A DNA stretch of 64,000 bases from JALYLC01 sp963743275 (GCA_963743275.1 CAVUPB010000008.1:992001-1056000); one strand, 5' to 3'; shown: positions 50,344 to 59,807, counted from the first letter of the stretch. Notes: generated by a model not told the origin, from the sequence alone. Translations and numbers: made by a program.

Positions 50344-51584
50344 GGGGCCCACCGGACGGCGAGCTCGCGGGGGCTGCGGAATCCGAAGCCGGCCGGCTCC
50401 GACGGGCGGGCGGGGTCGAGGGCGAGCGACGGGAACCGCTCGAACAGCCGCTCGACGGCGATCCTCGCCTCGAGGTTCGCGACGTTGAACCCGATGCAGT
50501 GATGCTCGCCGTGGCTGAACGAGGCGTGATGACGGGCGTTCGCCCGCGAGACGTCGAAGCGATCCGGGTCGGGGAAGAAGTCCGGGTCGCGGTTGGCCGC
50601 GGTCATGCTGGGCATCAGCATCTCGCCACGCCGGATCGCGGCGCCGGCGAGCTCGCTGTCCTCCGCGGCCCAGCGCTCGGAGAAGCCGACGGGCGGGATC
50701 CAGCGCAGCGTCTCGTTGACGGCGGCGGCGAACTGCGGCGGGTCCGCCCTGACGGCGGCGAGCTGCGCGGGATGGCGCAGCAGCGCCCAGGTGGTGCTGA
50801 GGATGATCGACGTCACGGTCTCGATCGCGCCGAAGAGGATGATGCGCGCGTTCGCGATGACCTCCTCGTCGCTGCGGCGCATCGCGGGACTCTCGGCATT
50901 CAGCACCGACGACATGACGGAGGCATCCGGGGTGCGCCGGATGCGGTCGATGTTGCGCTGCACGATCTCGCCGAACTCCCGCCGCGGCTCGGCGGTCGTC
51001 GCCTCGATGTCGGGATCGCTGTAGTCGACCATGCCGGCCGCGAACGTGTCGTAGATCTCGGACACGCGTCCGATGTCCTCGAACGTCAGGCCGAGCAGGC
51101 TGCCGGCGGCGCGGATCGCGAGCGGGTTGGCGTAGGCCGTGCGCAGCTCCGCGCCCCCGGCGCCCTCGAGCGGCCCGAGCAGGTCGGCCACGCGCCGCTC
51201 GATCATCTCGGTGTAGTTCGCGCGCACCGGGCGGAGGCGGAACGGCGGGTCGTACGGCGTGCGCTCGTAGCGGTGGCGCTCGCCGTCGTGCGTCAGCATG
51301 TGATCGCCCAGCACGAGACGGACGAGGCTCGACTCCGCCCGGACGGTGAAGCGGTCGTGCGAGGAGAGCACCTCCTCGACGAGCGCCCGCGGCGTCACGA
51401 GCCAGCCCGGAACCGCCTCGACCCAGGTCACCGGCTCCTGCTCGCGCAGCTGCGCGAGCACCTGCGTCGAGCGCTCGAAGTCCTCGAGGTCGGCGAGGCT
51501 CAGGGACGTGCCGATCGGGAACCGCCGGCGGCGCTCGTCACGCAGCGCGTCCGAGAGCGGGGGAGTCGGCACCGGCGCGGCCAC
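50340..51584 (-). CDS. cytochrome P450
   Basis: About 414 residues, soluble bacterial type. I-helix segment ILFGAIETVTSIILST (Gly-x-Glu-Thr in place of AGxDT), K-helix ETLRW, and heme loop FSHGEHHCIGFNVA with the Cys near 363. GTG 51584, seven bases after the potA stop, is chosen to give the usual length; the frame is open upstream and GTG near 51608 is an alternative. Within an import and sugar-catabolic operon it may hydroxylate or O-demethylate the substrate. A Rieske ferredoxin gene overlaps its stop. Confidence 0.9.
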   Translation of the reverse strand: MAAPVPTPPLSDALRDERRRRFPIGTSLSLADLEDFERSTQVLAQLREQEPVTWVEAVPGWLVTPRALVEEVLSSHDRFTVRAESSLVRLVLGDHMLTHDGERHRYERTPYDPPFRLRPVRANYTEMIERRVADLLGPLEGAGGAELRTAYANPLAIRAAGSLLGLTFEDIGRVSEIYDTFAAGMVDYSDPDIEATTAEPRREFGEIVQRNIDRIRRTPDASVMSSVLNAESPAMRRSDEEVIANARIILFGAIETVTSIILSTTWALLRHPAQLAAVRADPPQFAAAVNETLRWIPPVGFSERWAAEDSELAGAAIRRGEMLMPSMTAANRDPDFFPDPDRFDVSRANARHHASFSHGEHHCIGFNVANLEARIAVERLFERFPSLALDPARPSEPAGFGFRSPRELAVRWAP

Positions 51585-51591
51585 GACGAGG

Positions 51592-52734
51592 CTAAAGGGC
51601 GGGTTCACCGGAGGTCCCTTCGGCCGGGCTTCGATCGAGCACGCGCAGCGCCTCGGCCGGGAGGTGGACGGAGACGGCGTCACCGGGCCGGAACGGGAGG
51701 TCGTCGCCGCTGTTCTGGATCAGCGCCTGGACGGTGAGGCCGTCGCCCAGCCGCACGGCGAGCTGCGTGGCGTTGCCGAGGTAGACCGCGCGCTCGACCG
51801 TGCCCGGCACGTGATTGGGGCCGGTCTGCGCCGCCGGCGCGAGCCGTACCCGCTCGGGGCGGATCGCGACACGGGTTGCGCCGATCACGCTCGTCGCACC
51901 GCGGGCGGCCGCGAGCGAGAACGCGCCGAGCTCGACCTGGCACGAGCCGGGGCCGGAAGGCCCGACGACCGTGGCGGCCATGAGGTTCGAGACGCCGAGG
52001 AAATCGGCGACGAACTCCGTCGCCGGCTCCTCGTAGACCGTCTGCGGCGAGGCCACCTGCTCGATGCGCCCCGCGGACATCACGGCGATCTGGTCGCTCA
52101 TCGTGAGCGCCTCCTCCTGATCGTGCGTGACGTAGACGAACGTGATGCCGACCTGCTCCTGGAGCAGCTTCAGCTCGACCTGCAGCTGCTTGCGCAGCTT
52201 CGCGTCGAGCGCCCCGAGCGGCTCGTCCAGGAGCAGCACCGCCGGTCGCAGCACGAGCGCTCGCGCGAGCGCGACGCGCTGGCGCTGCCCGCCCGAGAGC
52301 TGGCTCGGGTGCCGCCGCCCGAGGTCCGTCAGCTGCACGAGAGCGAGCGCCTCCGCGACGCGCGCCTGCACCTCGGCCTTCCCGATCCGCTTTCTGCGCA
52401 GCCCGTAGGCCACGTTGTGGTACACGCTGAGGTGCGGGAACAGGGCGTAGCTCTGGAAGACCGTGTTGACGTTGCGGCGATGCGGCGGGATGTTCGCCAT
52501 CTCCTGCCCGTCGAGCAGGAGGCGACCGGACGTGGGTTGCTCGAATCCGGCGATCATGCGCAGGGTCGTGGTCTTCCCGCAGCCCGACGGGCCGAGCAGC
52601 GAGAAGAACGTCCCGCGCGGGATCTCGAGGTCGATGCCGTCCACGGCGACGACGTCCCCGAAGCGCTTGGTCAGCCCGATCAGGCTGATCTCGCCTTCCG
52701 CGCCGGCGGTTGCTGCGGCGGGTGCGGCGCTCAT
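51592..52734 (-). CDS. potA: spermidine/putrescine-type ABC transporter ATP-binding protein
   Basis: 380 residues. ATPase domain with Walker A LLGPSGCGKTTTLRMIAGFE, MANIPPHRRNVNTVFQSYALFPHLSVYHNVAYGL, signature QLSGGQRQRVALARALVL, Walker B LLLDEPLGALDAKLR; a TOBE-type C-terminal domain (GATRVAIRPERVRLAP) follows. It powers the importer encoded further up the operon. Subfamily members import polyamines, but also many other small solutes, so the symbol reflects family, not proven substrate. Confidence 0.88.
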   Translation of the reverse strand: MSAAPAAATAGAEGEISLIGLTKRFGDVVAVDGIDLEIPRGTFFSLLGPSGCGKTTTLRMIAGFEQPTSGRLLLDGQEMANIPPHRRNVNTVFQSYALFPHLSVYHNVAYGLRRKRIGKAEVQARVAEALALVQLTDLGRRHPSQLSGGQRQRVALARALVLRPAVLLLDEPLGALDAKLRKQLQVELKLLQEQVGITFVYVTHDQEEALTMSDQIAVMSAGRIEQVASPQTVYEEPATEFVADFLGVSNLMAATVVGPSGPGSCQVELGAFSLAAARGATSVIGATRVAIRPERVRLAPAAQTGPNHVPGTVERAVYLGNATQLAVRLGDGLTVQALIQNSGDDLPFRPGDAVSVHLPAEALRVLDRSPAEGTSGEPAL

Positions 52735-52747
52735 GCCGGATCCCGCC

Positions 52748-53494
52748 TCATGCTACGGGGGCGGCTGCGTGGACGATCTCGCACAGGCGGGCGACGGTGC
52801 CGCCCGGGTCGGCCCCGCCCCAGACGTTGCGCCCGACCGCGACACCGCTCGCGCCGCCCTCGATTCCGGCGCGCACCTGCTCGAGGAACGCGGCCTCGCT
52901 GGGCTGGGGATCGCCACCTGCGAGGAACACCGGCAGGCCGCAGCTCGCGGCGAGCGCGATCGCGCCGGCCGGCGACGGGATGGAGGTCTTCACGGCGTGC
53001 GCGCCGAGCTCGGCGGCGACGCGCGCGCACGCCGCGATCGCCTCCGGGGCGTACGGATCGGGGTACCCCGCCGATTCGATCGGCATGATCTCGCAGAGGT
53101 ACGGAAGGCCGGCCCGGTCGCATTCCGCGGCGATCCGCGCGGCCGCGGTGACGGCCGTCAGCTCGTCCGGGCAGCCGACCTGCACGAAGCTCAAGACCGC
53201 GTCCGCGCCGATCCGGACCGCGTCCTCGAGCGACCAGCAGACCGCGTGGTCGCCTTCCTGGTAGGCGCCCACCGAGAGCGCCTTGATGTCGAGCTTGAGG
53301 ATCTTGCGCGCGCCGCCGAAGGCGCCGGCGTGATCGCGGATCGTGCCGTAGGTCGCGATGATGCCGTCCGCTCCGCCGGCGACGACCTCCTCGATCAGCG
53401 CGCGGCGGTCCTCGAGTCCCTTGACGGGCCACATGTAGAGGGGATGGTCGATCGCGACGATCACGCCGCGCTCGCTCGGGACGCGGCTGGTCAT
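52748..53494 (-). CDS. class I aldolase (DeoC/LsrF/FbaB-like)
   Basis: 248 residues, TIM barrel of the DhnA/LsrF type. It starts RGVIVAIDHPLYMWPVKGLEDRRALIEEVVAGGADGIIATYGTI; the Schiff-base Lys is in HAVKTSIPSP (Lys 169), followed by PVFLAGGDPQPSE and GASGVAVGRNVWGG. Such enzymes cleave or thiolyse phosphorylated keto-sugars (LsrF acts on phosphorylated AI-2). Located next to an FGGY kinase, it probably splits the kinase product. ATG 53494 overlaps the dehydrogenase stop (ATGA). Confidence 0.82.
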   Translation of the reverse strand: MTSRVPSERGVIVAIDHPLYMWPVKGLEDRRALIEEVVAGGADGIIATYGTIRDHAGAFGGARKILKLDIKALSVGAYQEGDHAVCWSLEDAVRIGADAVLSFVQVGCPDELTAVTAAARIAAECDRAGLPYLCEIMPIESAGYPDPYAPEAIAACARVAAELGAHAVKTSIPSPAGAIALAASCGLPVFLAGGDPQPSEAAFLEQVRAGIEGGASGVAVGRNVWGGADPGGTVARLCEIVHAAAPVA

Positions 53495-54477
53495 CGGGTG
53501 CCTCCGGGGATGAGGACGGTCTTCATGGTGCGCATCGCGATGACGTCCTCGAAGGCGTCCTTGACGCCGTCGAGGTCGCAGTGCGCGGTGACGAGCGTCT
53601 CCAGCTTGAGCGTGCCGTCGCTGAGGAGACGGTGGGCCTGGGAGTAGCGATGGCGCTGGTCGGCCGGCGGGACGCCGATCCACTCGCTGCCCGTGATCGT
53701 CATCTCCTTGTAGTGGATGCGGTTGACGTCGACCAGCGCCTCGCCGCGGTCGCCGAAGCCGGCGAAGAGCACGATGCGGCCGCGGTGGGCGAGCGCCTCG
53801 ATCGCCGGCGCCACCAGATCGGGGTTGCCGATCGAGAGGATCACGACGTCGGCGCCCTTGCCGTCGCTCCAGTCGCGCACCGCCTTCGGCCAGGCCTCGG
53901 CGTCCGACGCCGAGCCGGCGCCGATCCCGAGGGCGATGCGGCGGCGTTCCTCGTTCGGCTCGACCACGTGCACGTCGGCGCCCGCGAGCGCGCCGACCGC
54001 GGTGAGCTGCAGTCCCATCTGGCCGGCTCCGACGACGACGAGGCGCTCGCCCTCGACGATCCGGGCCTGATCGTGCACCGCGTGCAAGCAGTCCGCCAAG
54101 GGCTCGATGAAGACGGCGCGATCGACGGGCAGGTCCTCGTCGATCGCGAGCGGCCCGTGCGACCAGCGCTGATGATCCGTGCTCAGGACCGCGTACTCGG
54201 CATAGCCCGCGTACGTGTCGCCGTAGACGCGCTGCCCCTTCTTCCAGCCGTCGACCTCCGCCCCGACGGCCGCGATCCGCCCGACCCACTCGTGACCGGG
54301 ATTGAACGGATAGGTGCCGTCGTTGACGCCGATCCGGTACTTGCGGACGTCGGTCGGGCAGATGCCGCACGCGTCGATCTTGACGAGGAGGTCGCGCGGG
54401 CCGGGCTCGGGGATCGGCAGCGTCTCGACGCGGGCATCGAGGAGGTCGTGCAGGCGAACCGCACGCATCGTCGTCAT
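53491..54477 (-). CDS. zinc-dependent alcohol/polyol dehydrogenase
   Basis: 328 residues, medium-chain dehydrogenase. Catalytic zinc site CGICPTDVRKYRIG and GHEWVGRIAAVGAEV, IEPLADCLHAVHD, NAD(P) site LVVVGAGQMGLQLTAVGALAGADVHVVEPNEERR (acidic end after the second strand suggests NAD). The four-Cys structural zinc loop is missing, as in sorbitol-dehydrogenase-like members. ATG 54477 follows GGAGGTGG and overlaps the kinase stop. It likely oxidises a hydroxyl of the imported compound or its product. Confidence 0.88.
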   Translation of the reverse strand: MTTMRAVRLHDLLDARVETLPIPEPGPRDLLVKIDACGICPTDVRKYRIGVNDGTYPFNPGHEWVGRIAAVGAEVDGWKKGQRVYGDTYAGYAEYAVLSTDHQRWSHGPLAIDEDLPVDRAVFIEPLADCLHAVHDQARIVEGERLVVVGAGQMGLQLTAVGALAGADVHVVEPNEERRRIALGIGAGSASDAEAWPKAVRDWSDGKGADVVILSIGNPDLVAPAIEALAHRGRIVLFAGFGDRGEALVDVNRIHYKEMTITGSEWIGVPPADQRHRYSQAHRLLSDGTLKLETLVTAHCDLDGVKDAFEDVIAMRTMKTVLIPGGTR

Positions 54478-55904
54478 GTTCCACCTCCGGTGGAGTTGTT
54501 GAGGTCGGTCAGGGCGTGCATCGAGCCCGCGAGCGACGCGTACAGCCGGCGATAGACCGCATACAGGCGATCGACCCGCTCGGCGGCTGCCGGGTCCGGC
54601 TCGACGACGGCGACGATCGTCACCGGTGGATCGATTCCGAGGCCGCGCAGTGCGATCCGGCACGGTCCGATCGGGGCGCCTGCGTCGGCCGCGATCTCGA
54701 ACGGCTCCTGGATCGCGTCGCTCGTGGCGCGGACGAGCGTGGCGTTGCGGGCGCCTCCGCCGCCTCCCCGCCACAGGGCCGGCGCGACGCCGAGGGTGCG
54801 GAGCCGCTCGGCATGGTCGCGCACGCTGAGGGCGACGCCGTCGATGACGGCGCGGTAGAGGTGCTCGGGCCGCGTGTCGACGCTCAACCCGAGGACGACG
54901 CCGCGCGCATCGGGATCGTGGACGGGGCTGCGCTCGCCGGTCAGGTACGGGAGGAACAGAAGCCCTCCGGCACCGGCAGGGAGCGCTCCCGCGGCGGTCT
55001 CGAGCGCGTCCGCGAACTCGTCCGGGGCGTTCAGGAGCCGGCGCGCCCAGCCGAGCGCCGAGCCTCCGGTGGCGGTCCAGCCTCCGACGATCACGCCCTC
55101 GCCGAGGTGCGGGGCCGCGACCATCCCGAGCATGTCGGCGGGCGCGCGCTCGAGGATCGCACCGATGATCAGCGTCGAGCCGAAGATCACGCAGCCGTCG
55201 CCGAGGCGCGTGGCGCCGATCGCGGCGGTGTCGGCGTAGGCGTCGTAGGTTCCGACCATCACCGGCACGCCGGGCGGCAGGCCGATCCGTGCCGCCCAGG
55301 CGGGCGTCAGCCCACCGGCCACCGCGTAGGCGTCACGCGCCGGCGGCAACGGCAGCGGGCAGGGCACGCCGGGGAGGGCGTAGTCGCACGCCGTGATGGT
55401 GTCCATCGTCGGCTCTCCGGTCAGCTGCGCCACGATGAATCCGGTCGCGTCCATCACGAGCGACGCACGCTCGAAGCGCTCGGGATCGCACTCGCGCCAC
55501 CACTCGAGCTTCGGGATGGCGTGGTCGTGGTTCAGCTCGTCGTCGCGCAGGCCGAGCCGGATGCACAGCGCCCGCCGCTGGGCCTCGGCACGCGTGTCGC
55601 GACTGAAGAGGAGCGCCGGCGCGACCGCCGCGAGGGCGTCGTCGACGAGCACGGGAGCGGGGCCGAGCGCCGACACCCCGATCGCGTCGATTGCGGCGCC
55701 CGGCGCCGCCGCGAGGGCGTCGGTCACCGCCGCGGCGACCGCCTCGATCCACGCCGACGGAGCCTGCTCCGCGCGCCCGAACGAGCTGCGGGTCGGCACG
55801 GCGAAGCGCGCCCCGGACGCGACGACGCGAGCGCGGCCGTCCATGACGGCGGCGCGCGCGCCGCTCACGCCGAGGTCGACACCGAGGACGAGCCGGTCGC
55901 TCAC
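54474..55904 (-). CDS. FGGY-family carbohydrate kinase
   Basis: 476 residues, xylulokinase/LsrK/glycerol-kinase superfamily. N-terminal phosphate site LVLGVDLGVSGARAAVMDG; middle MDATGFIVAQLTGEP and PVMVGTYDAYADTAAIGA; C-terminal adenosine site WRGGGGGARNATLVRATSDAIQEPFEI. It phosphorylates a sugar or polyol. GTG 55904 overlaps the upstream dehydrogenase stop. Kinase plus LsrF-like aldolase recalls AI-2 and deoxy/sulfo-sugar pathways, but neither LsrG nor transaldolase-type genes are present. Confidence 0.85.
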   Translation of the reverse strand: MSDRLVLGVDLGVSGARAAVMDGRARVVASGARFAVPTRSSFGRAEQAPSAWIEAVAAAVTDALAAAPGAAIDAIGVSALGPAPVLVDDALAAVAPALLFSRDTRAEAQRRALCIRLGLRDDELNHDHAIPKLEWWRECDPERFERASLVMDATGFIVAQLTGEPTMDTITACDYALPGVPCPLPLPPARDAYAVAGGLTPAWAARIGLPPGVPVMVGTYDAYADTAAIGATRLGDGCVIFGSTLIIGAILERAPADMLGMVAAPHLGEGVIVGGWTATGGSALGWARRLLNAPDEFADALETAAGALPAGAGGLLFLPYLTGERSPVHDPDARGVVLGLSVDTRPEHLYRAVIDGVALSVRDHAERLRTLGVAPALWRGGGGGARNATLVRATSDAIQEPFEIAADAGAPIGPCRIALRGLGIDPPVTIVAVVEPDPAAAERVDRLYAVYRRLYASLAGSMHALTDLNNSTGGGT

Positions 55905-56923
55905 GACGGCTCGACCAGCACTTTCACTGCGCCGCTGCGGTTGCGATCGCCGGCCGTTGCGAACGCCTCGGCGATGTCGGGGAGCCCGAACCGGTGCGTG
56001 ATCGCCGGAGCGAGACGGACGCGGCCGGCGGCGACGAGGGCGAGCGCTTCGGCGAACTCCGGCCTCCCGGCCCAGGTGTCGTAGCTCCAGCACATGGCCA
56101 GGGTGACTTCGCTCTCGAGTGCGCGCTGGAAGTCGAAGCCGACGCGCTCGAATGCCTCGCCGACGAGTCCCACGACGGCGCCGCGGCCCGCGACCGCGAG
56201 TGCGCGGTCGACCGCGTCGGCGCCCCCGGCGGTTTCGAGCACGAAGTCCGCGGCGAGCCCGCCGGCGCTCTCCGAGGAGACGTTCACGACGGCGTCGGCG
56301 CCGAGCTTCCAGGCCAGCGCGAGGCTCTCGGCCCGCCTGCCCGTGACGGTCACGCGCGCGGCGCCGGCCGCGCGGGCGACCTGCGCGACGGCGAGGCCGA
56401 TCGTGCCCGCGCCGAGAACGGCGACGTGCGAGCCGAGCGAGACGCCGGCGCGGTGGACGGCGTGCACCGCCACGGCCACGCAGTCGAGCAGCGCTGCTTC
56501 GTCGTCCGGCACCGACGGGGGCAGCGCGAAGGCGTTGGGACGCGGGACGACGCAGAGCTCGGCGAACCCGCCCGGCCGGGCGACGCCGAGGTGCTCGAGG
56601 CGCGGGCAGAGCGAGAATCGCCCTGCCGTGCACCACCGGCACGAGCCGCAGCCGATCATCGGCTGCACCGCGACGCGGTCGCCGACCGCGAGATCGGCGA
56701 CGCCGGCTCCCAGCTCGACGACCTCGCCGGCGAACTCGTGTCCCTGCGCCGGGCGCGGGTAGTCGATCGCGTAGAGCGCGCGGCGCGCGAGGTACTCGTG
56801 GAGGTCGCTGCCGCAGACGCCGGCCGCACGGACCCGGATCAGGATCTCGCCGGGGCCGGGACGCGGATCCGGCGCGTCCTCCACGACGATCTCGCCGGGA
56901 GCGCGGAAGACGGACGTCTTCAC
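55901..56923 (-). CDS. zinc-dependent alcohol dehydrogenase (threonine/sorbitol dehydrogenase-like)
   Basis: 340 residues. GVCGSDLHEYL and GHEFAGEVVELGAGV bind catalytic zinc, and CGSCRWCTAGRFSLC supplies the four-Cys structural zinc, unlike the second dehydrogenase of the operon. NAD(P) site VAVLGAGTIGLAVAQVARAAGAARVTVTGRRAE. Full length for (R,R)-butanediol/threonine-like enzymes. GTG 56923 overlaps the permease stop. Two dehydrogenases of distinct subtypes in one operon suggest two oxidations in the pathway. Confidence 0.88.
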   Translation of the reverse strand: MKTSVFRAPGEIVVEDAPDPRPGPGEILIRVRAAGVCGSDLHEYLARRALYAIDYPRPAQGHEFAGEVVELGAGVADLAVGDRVAVQPMIGCGSCRWCTAGRFSLCPRLEHLGVARPGGFAELCVVPRPNAFALPPSVPDDEAALLDCVAVAVHAVHRAGVSLGSHVAVLGAGTIGLAVAQVARAAGAARVTVTGRRAESLALAWKLGADAVVNVSSESAGGLAADFVLETAGGADAVDRALAVAGRGAVVGLVGEAFERVGFDFQRALESEVTLAMCWSYDTWAGRPEFAEALALVAAGRVRLAPAITHRFGLPDIAEAFATAGDRNRSGAVKVLVEPS

Positions 56924-57720
56924 CGTCGCTCCCGGCGCGCGCCGCCGAGCGCGTAGAGCCCGAGCGCCACCAGGATCAGGCCCGTCGTGACGAGCATCAG
57001 CAGCGTCGAGATCGCGTTGACCTCCGGGGTCAGCGTGATCGTCCGCAGCATCGACCAGACCATCATCGGGAGCGTGCTCTGGTTGCCGATCACGAAGAAC
57101 GTGATCACGAACTCGTCGAGCGAGAGCGCGAAGGCGAGCACGGCCGCGCCGATCAGCGCCGGGGCGATGATCGGGACGGTGATGCGGAGCAGCGCTCCGA
57201 TCCGCGTCGAGCCCAGATCGCGCGCGGCCTCCTCGAGCGAGAGGTCGACGTCGGCCAGGCGCGCCCGCAGCACGAGCACCGTGTACGGCATGACGTAGAG
57301 CGTCTGCGCGCAGATCACGGTGAAGAGCGAGAGCGGCGCGCCGATCGTCGCGAACCACAGGAGCAGCATCACGCCGATCAGGAGGCCGGGGAGCATGATC
57401 GGGACGAGCAGGGCCGGCAGGAGCGTGCGCGACGAGCGCGACCGGCTGCGGGTCACGGCGATCGCCGAGATCAGGCCGACGAGCAGGCTCACGAGCGCGA
57501 CGCCCGCGCCCACGAGGATGCTGTTCCGGGTCGCCGCCTGCACGACCTCGTCGTTCGCGAGGGCGCGGTACCAGCGGAAGGAGAAGCCGCGGAACGGCAG
57601 GCTCAGCGACGGCGACGAGTGGAACGAGAAGAGCGCGACGACGATCAGCGGCGCCACCATCCACAGCAGGAAGAGCGCGACGTAGGCGGTCGTGCCGGCC
57701 GAGATCAGCCTCCGCTTCAC
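56920..57720 (-). CDS. potC: ABC transporter permease, PotC-like
   Basis: 266 residues with about six helices. The EAA loop is EEAARDLGSTRIGALLRITVPIIAPALIGA, followed by FALSLDEFVITFFVIGNQSTLPMMVWSMLR, a PotC signature. Inner-membrane channel subunit of the importer with PotB, PotA and the binding protein. GTG 57720 overlaps the potB stop. Substrate not defined by the permease. Confidence 0.88.
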   Translation of the reverse strand: MKRRLISAGTTAYVALFLLWMVAPLIVVALFSFHSSPSLSLPFRGFSFRWYRALANDEVVQAATRNSILVGAGVALVSLLVGLISAIAVTRSRSRSSRTLLPALLVPIMLPGLLIGVMLLLWFATIGAPLSLFTVICAQTLYVMPYTVLVLRARLADVDLSLEEAARDLGSTRIGALLRITVPIIAPALIGAAVLAFALSLDEFVITFFVIGNQSTLPMMVWSMLRTITLTPEVNAISTLLMLVTTGLILVALGLYALGGARRERR

Positions 57721-58640
57721 GTCGTCCACCGCAGGACGAGGCGCGTGGCCAGGTTCACGACGATCCAGAGCACGAGGAAGCCGAGCAGCATCAGCAGGCT
57801 GAGCGCTGCGCCCGCGCTCCAGTCGCCGATCAGCGAGAAGCGGTCGACGATCACCTTGCCGAGCAGGAGGCTGCGACCGTTGCCGACCAGCTGGGGCGTG
57901 ATGTAGTCGCCGGCCGTGAGGATCGTCGTGTAGAGGAACGCCCCGACGATGCCGGGCGCGGCGATCGGGAAGACGATGCGCACGAGGCGCGTGAAGAACC
58001 CGGAGCCGAGATCCTGGGCGGCCTCCATGACGTCCTTCGGGATGTTCTCGAGGCTGGCCAGCAGGAGCAGCACGACATAGGGCGCGAAGACCTGCATGAG
58101 CGTCATGACCACGGCCGTCGGCGAGTACAGCAGCCAGCCGAGCGGATGGTCGATCACGCCGAGCCGGATCAGGCCGGTGTTGAGGATCCCGTTCTCGCCG
58201 AGGATCGAGCGCCAGGCGTAGATCCGGATCAGGTAGTTCGAGAGCAGCGAGATCAGGATCGCCGCCATCACGAGATTGCGTGCGCGGGGCGTCAGGCGGA
58301 AGACCATGATGTACGCGACCGGGAACGACACGAGCAGCGTCAGGACCGCGACCGTCAGCCCGAGCCGGAGCGACGACGCGGCCGAGTCGCGCACGACCGG
58401 GTCGGAGAGGACCGAGCGGAGATTCCCGGTCGTGAAGTCCCAGTTGAGACCCCCGAAGAACCGGCTCGTCGAGAGTGTGTAGCTGACCAGGATCCCGAGC
58501 GGCGCGATCAGGAGCGTCGCGATCACGATCCATCCGGGGAGCGTCAGCCACCCGATGCCCCAGATCCGCCGGCCGGGCCGAGCCCCGTCGCGCTGCTCCG
58601 GAAGGGGCCGGCGCTCGCCACCGGCCCCTCCGGTCGCCAT
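57717..58640 (-). CDS. potB: ABC transporter permease, PotB-like
   Basis: 307 residues with six to seven helices: GWLTLPGWIVIATLLIAPLGILVSYTLSTS, EAA loop EAAQDLGSGFFTRLVRIVFPIAAPGIVGAFLYTTILTAGDYITPQLVGNG, typical of PotB/PotH. ATG 58640 overlaps the binding-protein stop (TGATG). The N-terminal 25 residues are charged and Gly-rich, an extension compared with E. coli PotB. Confidence 0.88.
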   Translation of the reverse strand: MATGGAGGERRPLPEQRDGARPGRRIWGIGWLTLPGWIVIATLLIAPLGILVSYTLSTSRFFGGLNWDFTTGNLRSVLSDPVVRDSAASSLRLGLTVAVLTLLVSFPVAYIMVFRLTPRARNLVMAAILISLLSNYLIRIYAWRSILGENGILNTGLIRLGVIDHPLGWLLYSPTAVVMTLMQVFAPYVVLLLLASLENIPKDVMEAAQDLGSGFFTRLVRIVFPIAAPGIVGAFLYTTILTAGDYITPQLVGNGRSLLLGKVIVDRFSLIGDWSAGAALSLLMLLGFLVLWIVVNLATRLVLRWTT

Positions 58641-59803
58641 CACGCTGCCTTGATCTGTTCCCACGCCCTCACCCAGTCGGCGGCGGTCGTGTACTTGTCC
58701 GACTTCTCCGGGACGCCGCCGTAGTACGGGTTCTTGGCGAGGAACGCCTTCATGTTGTTGTGCGGGAAGGCCGCCTCGGCGGCGCCCTTGAGCGAGAAGA
58801 GCGCCTTCTTGTTGACGGGGCCGGCGATCAGGTTGTCGGCCATGTACTTCTGCACGGGCGTGGAGAGCGTCTGGTTGATGAACGCGTACGCGCCGTCGAC
58901 GTTCTTCGCGCCCTTCGGGATGAACCAGATGTCCGATCCGGCCATGCCGCCCTCCTTCGGCCACACGTGCCGGACGTCGATGCCCTTCTTGCGGTTGTTG
59001 GCCGTGATCAGGGCGTAGCCGACGAAGGTGACCCAGACGTCGCCGGAGCCGAGCTGGTTCTCGGCGTCGCCGTACGACGAGACGGTGCGCGCCTGCTTGC
59101 GGATCTTCGTGAGGAAGTCGACGATCTTGGCGAGCTCGGGCTTCGTGAAGTTCGGGATCTTGTGCCCGAGCCCGACGACCTTGGCGGCGATCGGGATCGC
59201 CTGCGTCCAGTCGTCGATCAGGGTGACGCGGCCCTTCAGCTTCGGATCCAGGAGGTCGGCCCACGACTTCGGCGCGGCCATCTTGTCCGCGCGGTAGTTG
59301 CAGGGCAGGCTCTGCATCTCGAGGGGGACGCCCCAGAGCTTGCCTTCGTCGAACCAGTAGGGCTGGCGGTAGAGCCCCTGGGCCATGAGGTTCGGCTTGA
59401 AGTTCGGAATGCGCTTGGGATCGAGCGGCGTCAGCAGGTCGAGCTCGCGCATCCGGTCGTAGAAGGTCGTGAAGTAGGTGCTGACATCCGCCGAGCCGCC
59501 CGACCGCAGCTTCGAGAGGACGTCCTCCTGCGTGTTGATGAACGTCGTGTTGAGCTTGACGCCGTTCGCCTTGCGCCAGGCCTTCATCGGCGGCTGGAGG
59601 TCGTAGCCCTCCCAGCTCAGGAAGTTGATCGTGCCGAGGCTCTTGGCGCCGCTCGACGTCGCGGCGGCGGCCGTGCCCTCGCCTGCGGCGAGCATGCCCG
59701 CCGCGCCCGTGGCCGCAACCACGCCGGCGGTTCGCTGGAGCAGTGCCCGCCGGCTCAGCGAGCCCGCGTGGCCCTCGCCGGACAGATGATCGTGCTGGGT
59801 CAT
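58640..59803 (-). CDS. potD: extracellular solute-binding protein, PotD/PotF-like, Tat signal
   Basis: 387 residues. A twin-arginine signal (SLSRRALLQRTAGVVAATGA) is followed by GTINFLSWEGYDLQPPMKAWRKANGVKLNTTFINTQEDVLSKLRSGG, the PotD-type opening. WTQAIPIAAKVVG, WVTFVGYALI and WFIPKGAKNVDGAYAFINQTLS follow. It captures the substrate outside and hands it to PotBC. ATG 59803 follows AGGAGGT. Export of a folded protein by Tat is usual in actinomycetes. The polyamine-binding Asp/Glu set cannot be confirmed by eye, so the ligand is open. Confidence 0.85.
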   Translation of the reverse strand: MTQHDHLSGEGHAGSLSRRALLQRTAGVVAATGAAGMLAAGEGTAAAATSSGAKSLGTINFLSWEGYDLQPPMKAWRKANGVKLNTTFINTQEDVLSKLRSGGSADVSTYFTTFYDRMRELDLLTPLDPKRIPNFKPNLMAQGLYRQPYWFDEGKLWGVPLEMQSLPCNYRADKMAAPKSWADLLDPKLKGRVTLIDDWTQAIPIAAKVVGLGHKIPNFTKPELAKIVDFLTKIRKQARTVSSYGDAENQLGSGDVWVTFVGYALITANNRKKGIDVRHVWPKEGGMAGSDIWFIPKGAKNVDGAYAFINQTLSTPVQKYMADNLIAGPVNKKALFSLKGAAEAAFPHNNMKAFLAKNPYYGGVPEKSDKYTTAADWVRAWEQIKAA

Positions 59804-59807
59804 CGAC

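Noticed and set aside
54474..56642. Long frame extending the kinase upstream through the dehydrogenase gene
   Set aside because: The kinase fold begins at GTG 55904, which overlaps the dehydrogenase stop; the extension is a shadow.
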